From Pseudomonadota bacterium (GTDB lineage: Bacteria > Pseudomonadota > Gammaproteobacteria > Steroidobacterales > Steroidobacteraceae), in NCBI GenBank assembly GCA_021780395.1, contig JAJXYU010000311.1, positions 1-8,130 of the forward strand: a stretch of DNA of 8,130 nt. The letters run 5' to 3'. A program made the translations under genes and the position numbers. Shown one piece after another: positions 5,563 through 8,130 of the stretch. Under the pieces are notes generated by a model, which was given only the letters and a program-made list of their open reading frames with translations, did not search any database and was not told the origin of the DNA. The stretch's first letter is position 1. Each line of letters begins with the position of its first letter.

Positions 5563-6922
5563 ACTCGGGGACGTTCACCGCGAGGCCGCCCTGCGAGGTC
5601 TCCTTGTAGATCGTCGACATGTCGTTGCCGGTCTGGCGCATCGTCGTGATCACCTGGTCGAGCGACACCTTGTGCGTGCCGTCGCCGCGCAGCGCGAGGC
5701 GCGCCGCGTTGATCGCCTTGACCGAGCCCATCGCGTTGCGCTCGATGCATGGGATCTGCACGAGCCCGGCGACCGGGTCGCAGGTGAGCCCGAGGTTGTG
5801 CTCCATCCCGATCTCGGCGGCGTTCTCGATCTGTTGGTTGCTGCCGTTGAGCGCGGAGACGAGGCCGCCGGCCGCCATCGAGCAGGCGACGCCGACCTCG
5901 CCCTGGCAGCCCATTTCGGCGCCCGAGATCGACGCGTTCTTCTTGTAGAGCATCCCGATCGCGGCCGCGGTCAGGAGGAAGCGGATCACGCCTTCGTCGT
6001 CGGCCCCGGGCTCGAAGCGTCGATAGTAGTGCAGCACCGCGGGCACGATCCCCGCCGCGCCGTTCGTCGGGGCGGTCACGACTTGGCCGCCGGCCGCGTT
6101 CTCCTCGTTCACCGCGAGCGCGTACACGTTCACCCAGTCGAGCGCGTGCATCGGGCTGTCGGGATCGCCGCTCATCAGCTGGCGGTAGAGCTTCGGTGCG
6201 CGGCGCCGGACGCCGAGCACGCCCGGCAGGAGCCCCTGCGCCTCGAAGCCGCGGCGCACGCAGTCCTGCATCACCTGCCAGAGCCGCAGCAGCCCCGCCC
6301 GCACCTCGGGGGCACTACGCCAGGCGTGTTCGCGCGCGAGCATGATCTCGTGGAGCTCGAGCCCGCTCTTGCGGCCGATCTCCAGGAGTTCGGTGGCCGA
6401 CTCGAATTCGTACGGCGCGCGCGCGCGCGCCTCGCCCGCGGTGGCCTGCGCGCCCGCCTGCACGACGAAGCCGCCGCCGATGCTGTAGTACTCCTCGCGC
6501 GAGAGGATCCCGCCGCTCTCGTCCTGCGCGGTGAAGCGCATCCCGTTCGAGTGCCCGGGCAGCACCTGGTCGAAGTGGAACAGCAGGTTCAGCGGTTCGT
6601 CGAACGCGATTTCCTGCCGGCCGGCGAGCCGGATGCGCCGCTCGCCGCGGATGCGCTGCAAGGTCGGCTCCACGACGCTCGAGTCGATCGTGTCCGGCCG
6701 GTGGCCTTCGAGGCCGAGGAGCACCGCCCGATCGGTGCAGTGGCCACGGCCGGTGAGCGCGAGCGAGCCGTAGAGCTGCGCCGACAGGTGCACGGTGCGC
6801 TCGAGGAGTCCGCGCGCCGCGAGCGCCTCGACGAACTCACGGGCCGCGTTCATCGGCCCCATCGTGTGCGAGCTCGACGGGCCGATCCCGATCTTGAAAA
6901 TGTCGAAAACGCTCAAACTCAT
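5558..6922 (-). CDS. sdaA: L-serine dehydratase (iron-sulfur, single-chain type)
   Basis: This enzyme deaminates L-serine to pyruvate and ammonia using a labile [4Fe-4S] cluster in the cytoplasm. The 454-residue protein has the usual single-chain order. The N-terminal beta domain starts [20 protein letters not shown] (residues 4-23) and contains [10 protein letters not shown] (121-130). The catalytic alpha domain includes [17 protein letters not shown] (284-300) and the cluster region. Three likely cluster Cys are visible: C339 in [12 protein letters not shown]381 in LTCDPVAG and C392 in [10 protein letters not shown]. The chain ends NVPEC, with C454 as last residue. In the Legionella pneumophila enzyme a C-terminal Cys fills the open iron site in the resting state, and the same position here suggests the same behaviour. 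Length and motifs match E. coli SdaA. It is transcribed alone from a promoter near 6954 and converges on ppc. GGGGAG (6935-6940) is the likely ribosome site, rather far (12 bases) from the ATG. Confidence 0.95.
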   Translation of the reverse strand: MSLSVFDIFKIGIGPSSSHTMGPMNAAREFVEALAARGLLERTVHLSAQLYGSLALTGRGHCTDRAVLLGLEGHRPDTIDSSVVEPTLQRIRGERRIRLAGRQEIAFDEPLNLLFHFDQVLPGHSNGMRFTAQDESGGILSREEYYSIGGGFVVQAGAQATAGEARARAPYEFESATELLEIGRKSGLELHEIMLAREHAWRSAPEVRAGLLRLWQVMQDCVRRGFEAQGLLPGVLGVRRRAPKLYRQLMSGDPDSPMHALDWVNVYALAVNEENAAGGQVVTAPTNGAAGIVPAVLHYYRRFEPGADDEGVIRFLLTAAAIGMLYKKNASISGAEMGCQGEVGVACSMAAGGLVSALNGSNQQIENAAEIGMEHNLGLTCDPVAGLVQIPCIERNAMGSVKAINAARLALRGDGTHKVSLDQVITTMRQTGNDMSTIYKETSQGGLAVNVPEC

Positions 6923-6934
6923 GGATTGTGAGCA

Positions 6935-6940
6935 CTCCCC
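6935..6940 (-). promoter_or_regulatory. Probable ribosome site of sdaA
   Basis: The minus strand reads GGGGAG, 12 bases before the sdaA ATG at 6922-6920. The spacing is longer than the usual 5-9 bases, so translation may be modest. The start itself is secure because the protein begins exactly at the conserved family N-terminus. Confidence 0.5.
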
Positions 6941-6953
6941 GAGGACTTCGGCG

Positions 6954-6959
6954 ATGATA
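6954..6959 (-). promoter_or_regulatory. -10 element of sdaA
   Basis: The minus strand reads TATCAT, the best -10 match in this gap (4 of 6 to TATAAT). It predicts a transcript start near 6946 and a leader of about 24 bases. The region 16-18 bases upstream is GC-rich with no -35, which suggests a need for an activator. The nearer copy of the 21-base direct repeat overlaps that -35 position. Confidence 0.45.
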
Positions 6960-6974
6960 CACAGCGGCCGGGAT

Positions 6975-7016
6975 CGCGCGCTTGTCTGGAGAAGTCGCGC
7001 ACTTGTCTACAAAGGT
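6975..7016. repeat. Two 21-base direct repeats upstream of sdaA
   Basis: Unit 1 (6975-6995) and unit 2 (6996-7016) are adjacent and match at 16 of 21 positions, with a shared CTTGTCT core (AGACAAG on the minus strand). A 21-base period is two helical turns, so a protein bound to both copies would sit on one DNA face. The sdaA-proximal core (6981-6987) covers the expected -35 position of the sdaA promoter, making this a candidate operator. The regulator is unknown. Confidence 0.45.
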
Positions 7017-7021
7017 CGCCG

Positions 7022-7037
7022 CCGCGAACCTTCGCGG
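7022..7037. promoter_or_regulatory. Palindrome between sdaA and the lipoprotein gene
   Basis: CCGCGAA-CC-TTCGCGG is a perfect inverted repeat with 7-base arms and a 2-base centre, the geometry of a site for a dimeric DNA-binding protein. It lies 6 bases beyond the direct repeats and about 60 bases before the lipoprotein ATG. If it is transcribed in that gene's leader, it could instead form a short RNA hairpin. No clear promoter for the lipoprotein gene is visible in this 174-base gap. Confidence 0.4.
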
Positions 7038-7080
7038 TCGGGCGGTGTCCACTGGGCAGCAGGATGGACGAGGATCGCGC

Positions 7081-7087
7081 GAGGAGG
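7081..7087 (+). promoter_or_regulatory. Shine-Dalgarno site of the glycine-zipper lipoprotein gene
   Basis: GAGGAGG sits 9 bases before the ATG at 7097. It favours that ATG over the in-frame ATG at 7064, which has no comparable site and would add a charged MDEDRARRRAH extension in front of the signal peptide. Confidence 0.7.
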
Positions 7088-7096
7088 CGCGCTCAC

Positions 7097-7651
7097 ATGA
7101 CCCTGGGGATGTTGCGTCACGGTATCCGGAATCGTCGAGTGCGCGCACTGGGCGCGCTGGGAGCGCTGGGCCTCGTCGCCGGCGTGCTCGGTGGCTGCGT
7201 CGAGCAGCCCGTGCGGCCGACCGCGTACGCGCCGCCCCCGCCACCGCGCCTGTTCGTGTACCCCGCGCAGGGCCAGAGTCCGGACCAGCTCGCCCGTGAC
7301 CGCTACGACTGCCACGTCTGGGCCGTGCAGCAGACCGGGGTCGATCCGACGAGCCCGAACACGCCGCCCTACGAGCGGGTCGTGGTCGCGCCCGCCCCGG
7401 GGGCGGGGACGGTCGCCGGGGCGGTCGGCGGCGCGATCGTCGGTTCGATGATCGGCGGCGACGACAACGGCGGCGCCGGGATGTTGCTCGGCGGACTCGC
7501 GGGCGCGGTGCTCGGGTCCGCGGCCGACGCGAACGCGCAGGCCCAGGCGCAGGCGGCCAATCGGCAGGTCGCGGCGCAGATCGCCGCCGCGAACGCGTAT
7601 CGGCGCGCGATCTCGGCCTGTCTCGAGGCGCGCGGCTACACGGTTCGGTGA
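7097..7651 (+). CDS. Glycine-zipper lipoprotein of the outer envelope
   Basis: This is a 184-residue predicted lipoprotein. The N-terminus has a basic stretch (RHGIRNRRVR), a hydrophobic stretch (ALGALGALGLVAGV) and a lipobox LGGC with lipidated Cys34. A Pro-rich spacer (APPPPPR) follows, then a conserved-looking block FVYPAQGQSPDQLARDRYDC (residues 53-72) with HVWAVQQTGVDP. Residues 102-141 form a glycine zipper: repeated GxxxG-type spacing in AGAVGGAIVGSMIGG and, after a DDNGG turn, LLGGLAGAVLGS. Such segments insert in or associate with membranes. An Ala/Gln-rich helix (AQAQAQAANRQ) leads to a C-terminal motif ending YRRAISACLEARGYTVR. Cys72 and Cys175 could form a disulfide. Proteins with this layout are common in proteobacteria but their function is not known, and an envelope-stability role is only a guess. 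The 3' end overlaps the end of the opposing fdhD gene by 16 bases. Confidence 0.85.
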   Translation: MTLGMLRHGIRNRRVRALGALGALGLVAGVLGGCVEQPVRPTAYAPPPPPRLFVYPAQGQSPDQLARDRYDCHVWAVQQTGVDPTSPNTPPYERVVVAPAPGAGTVAGAVGGAIVGSMIGGDDNGGAGMLLGGLAGAVLGSAADANAQAQAQAANRQVAAQIAAANAYRRAISACLEARGYTVR

Positions 7652-8130
7652 GGCGCCGGCGGCGCCGGTGCGCGCAGCCGTTCGGGGTGCGCGTAGACGT
7701 TGCAATGCCGCTCGCGCAGGAATCCGACCAGGGTGAGCCCGGTCGACTCCGCCAGATTCACCGCGAGGCTCGACGGCGCGCCGATCGCCGCGAGGAACGC
7801 AACGCCGGCACGCAGCGCCTTCTGCACGAGCTCGAAACTCGCGCGCCCGCTCAGCAGCACGATCCGGTCCTGAAGCGGGAGCCGCCCGTCGAGCAAGGCC
7901 CGCCCGACCAGCTTGTCGAACGCGTTGTGCCGGCCGACGTCCTCGGCGACGTCGAGCAGCGCGCCTTCGCGGTCGAACAGCGCGGCCGCGTGGATGCCGC
8001 CGGTGTCGCCGAACCGCGCCTGTGCCTCGCGCATCCGCGGCGGCAGCTCGAGCAGCGTCGAGAACCCGATCGGCGCACTCGGCGCGATCCGGCTCGCCGC
8101 GGCCCGCGCGATCGCCGCGTCGAGCCCGGT
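7636..8130 (-). CDS. fdhD: FdhD, formate dehydrogenase accessory sulfurtransferase, 5' end cut off
   Basis: FdhD passes sulfur from a cysteine desulfurase (IscS in E. coli) to the molybdenum cofactor of formate dehydrogenase, which is inactive without it. The frame is open from 8130 to a TAG at 7638-7636, giving 164 C-terminal codons of a protein normally about 260-280 long. Diagnostic segments are present in order: QARFGDTGGIHAAALFD, AEDVGRHNAFDKLVG, LLSGRASFELVQKALRAGV, AAIGAPSSLAVNLAESTGL and TLVGFLRERHCNVYAHPERL. The CGxCG-type cysteine pair that carries the sulfur lies upstream of the cut and cannot be checked. The tail RAPAPPAPHRTV is Pro-rich and is encoded by GC repeats that overlap the lipoprotein gene's end. 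No formate dehydrogenase or molybdopterin gene is visible here; any such genes would be beyond 8130. Confidence 0.95.
   Translation of the reverse strand, partial: TGLDAAIARAAASRIAPSAPIGFSTLLELPPRMREAQARFGDTGGIHAAALFDREGALLDVAEDVGRHNAFDKLVGRALLDGRLPLQDRIVLLSGRASFELVQKALRAGVAFLAAIGAPSSLAVNLAESTGLTLVGFLRERHCNVYAHPERLRAPAPPAPHRTV
7652..7666. terminator. GC hairpin directly after the lipoprotein stop codon
   Basis: GGCGCC-GGC-GGCGCC gives a 6-base-pair stem with a 3-base loop, starting immediately after the lipoprotein TGA (7649-7651). It lies inside the 3' end of fdhD, so it also encodes part of that protein. There is no T-tract, so it is only a possible terminator or 3' stabiliser, and it may simply reflect Ala/Pro codons. 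Confidence 0.25.

Noticed and set aside
5672..6931. A 419-codon plus-strand frame across sdaA
   Set aside because: It is antisense to a clear L-serine dehydratase. Its product is His/Arg/Glu-rich low-complexity sequence with no motifs.
7064..7096. Upstream start of the lipoprotein gene at 7064
   Set aside because: It has no comparable ribosome site, and the added residues are highly charged. GAGGAGG at 7081-7087 points to ATG 7097.
1..8130. Mobile element, CRISPR array, tRNA/rRNA gene, defence or toxin-antitoxin system
   Set aside because: I found no transposase or integrase, no regularly spaced repeats, no tRNA-like cloverleaf and no antitoxin-toxin pair. The small gene before ppc does not resemble a known toxin or antitoxin.

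Overview
The window comes from a very GC-rich chromosome (about 70 % by eye). Codon usage is uniform (Ala GCG/GCC, Leu CTC/CTG, Ile ATC), and genes have Shine-Dalgarno sites or apparent leaderless starts. The gene set points to a proteobacterium, probably gamma- or betaproteobacterial: a single-chain iron-sulfur L-serine dehydratase, a bacterial phosphoenolpyruvate carboxylase, FdhD, a SYLF-domain exported protein and a glycine-zipper lipoprotein. I see no tRNA, rRNA, insertion sequence, CRISPR array, phage gene or other sign of recent transfer. This looks like ordinary core chromosome with a few unusual details.

The layout alternates strands almost perfectly. From left to right: a SYLF-domain (YSC84-like) exported protein (minus, C-terminus cut by the window edge); a glycerophosphodiester phosphodiesterase (plus); a TlpA-like exported thioredoxin (minus); a two-gene unit of an unrecognised 116-residue protein followed 2 bases later by phosphoenolpyruvate carboxylase (plus); L-serine dehydratase SdaA (minus); a glycine-zipper lipoprotein (plus); and FdhD (minus, N-terminus cut by the window edge). 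Convergent pairs are packed tail to tail with 4 bases, 12 bases and a 16-base overlap. Divergent pairs are separated by 107 to 174 bases that hold the promoters.

Functionally this is a mixed housekeeping neighbourhood. PEP carboxylase makes oxaloacetate from PEP, and SdaA makes pyruvate from serine, so both feed the PEP/pyruvate/oxaloacetate node, but they are on opposite strands and need not be co-regulated. The phosphodiesterase recovers glycerol-3-phosphate from phospholipid headgroups. The TlpA-like protein, the SYLF protein and the lipoprotein act in the envelope. FdhD matures formate dehydrogenase.

The points most worth a second look are these. (1) The PEP carboxylase has an intact frame but lacks several residues that are near-universal in the family (positions of E. 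coli Arg396 and Lys546, and the second Gly of GGDRDGNP), and its aspartate-inhibition site is altered, including loss of the C-terminal Asn. (2) The unrecognised small protein is tightly coupled to it. (3) The divergent pair around 2365-2471 looks leaderless on both sides. (4) Compact hairpins without T-tracts lie at all three convergent junctions. (5) A 21-base direct repeat and a separate palindrome lie between sdaA and the lipoprotein gene.
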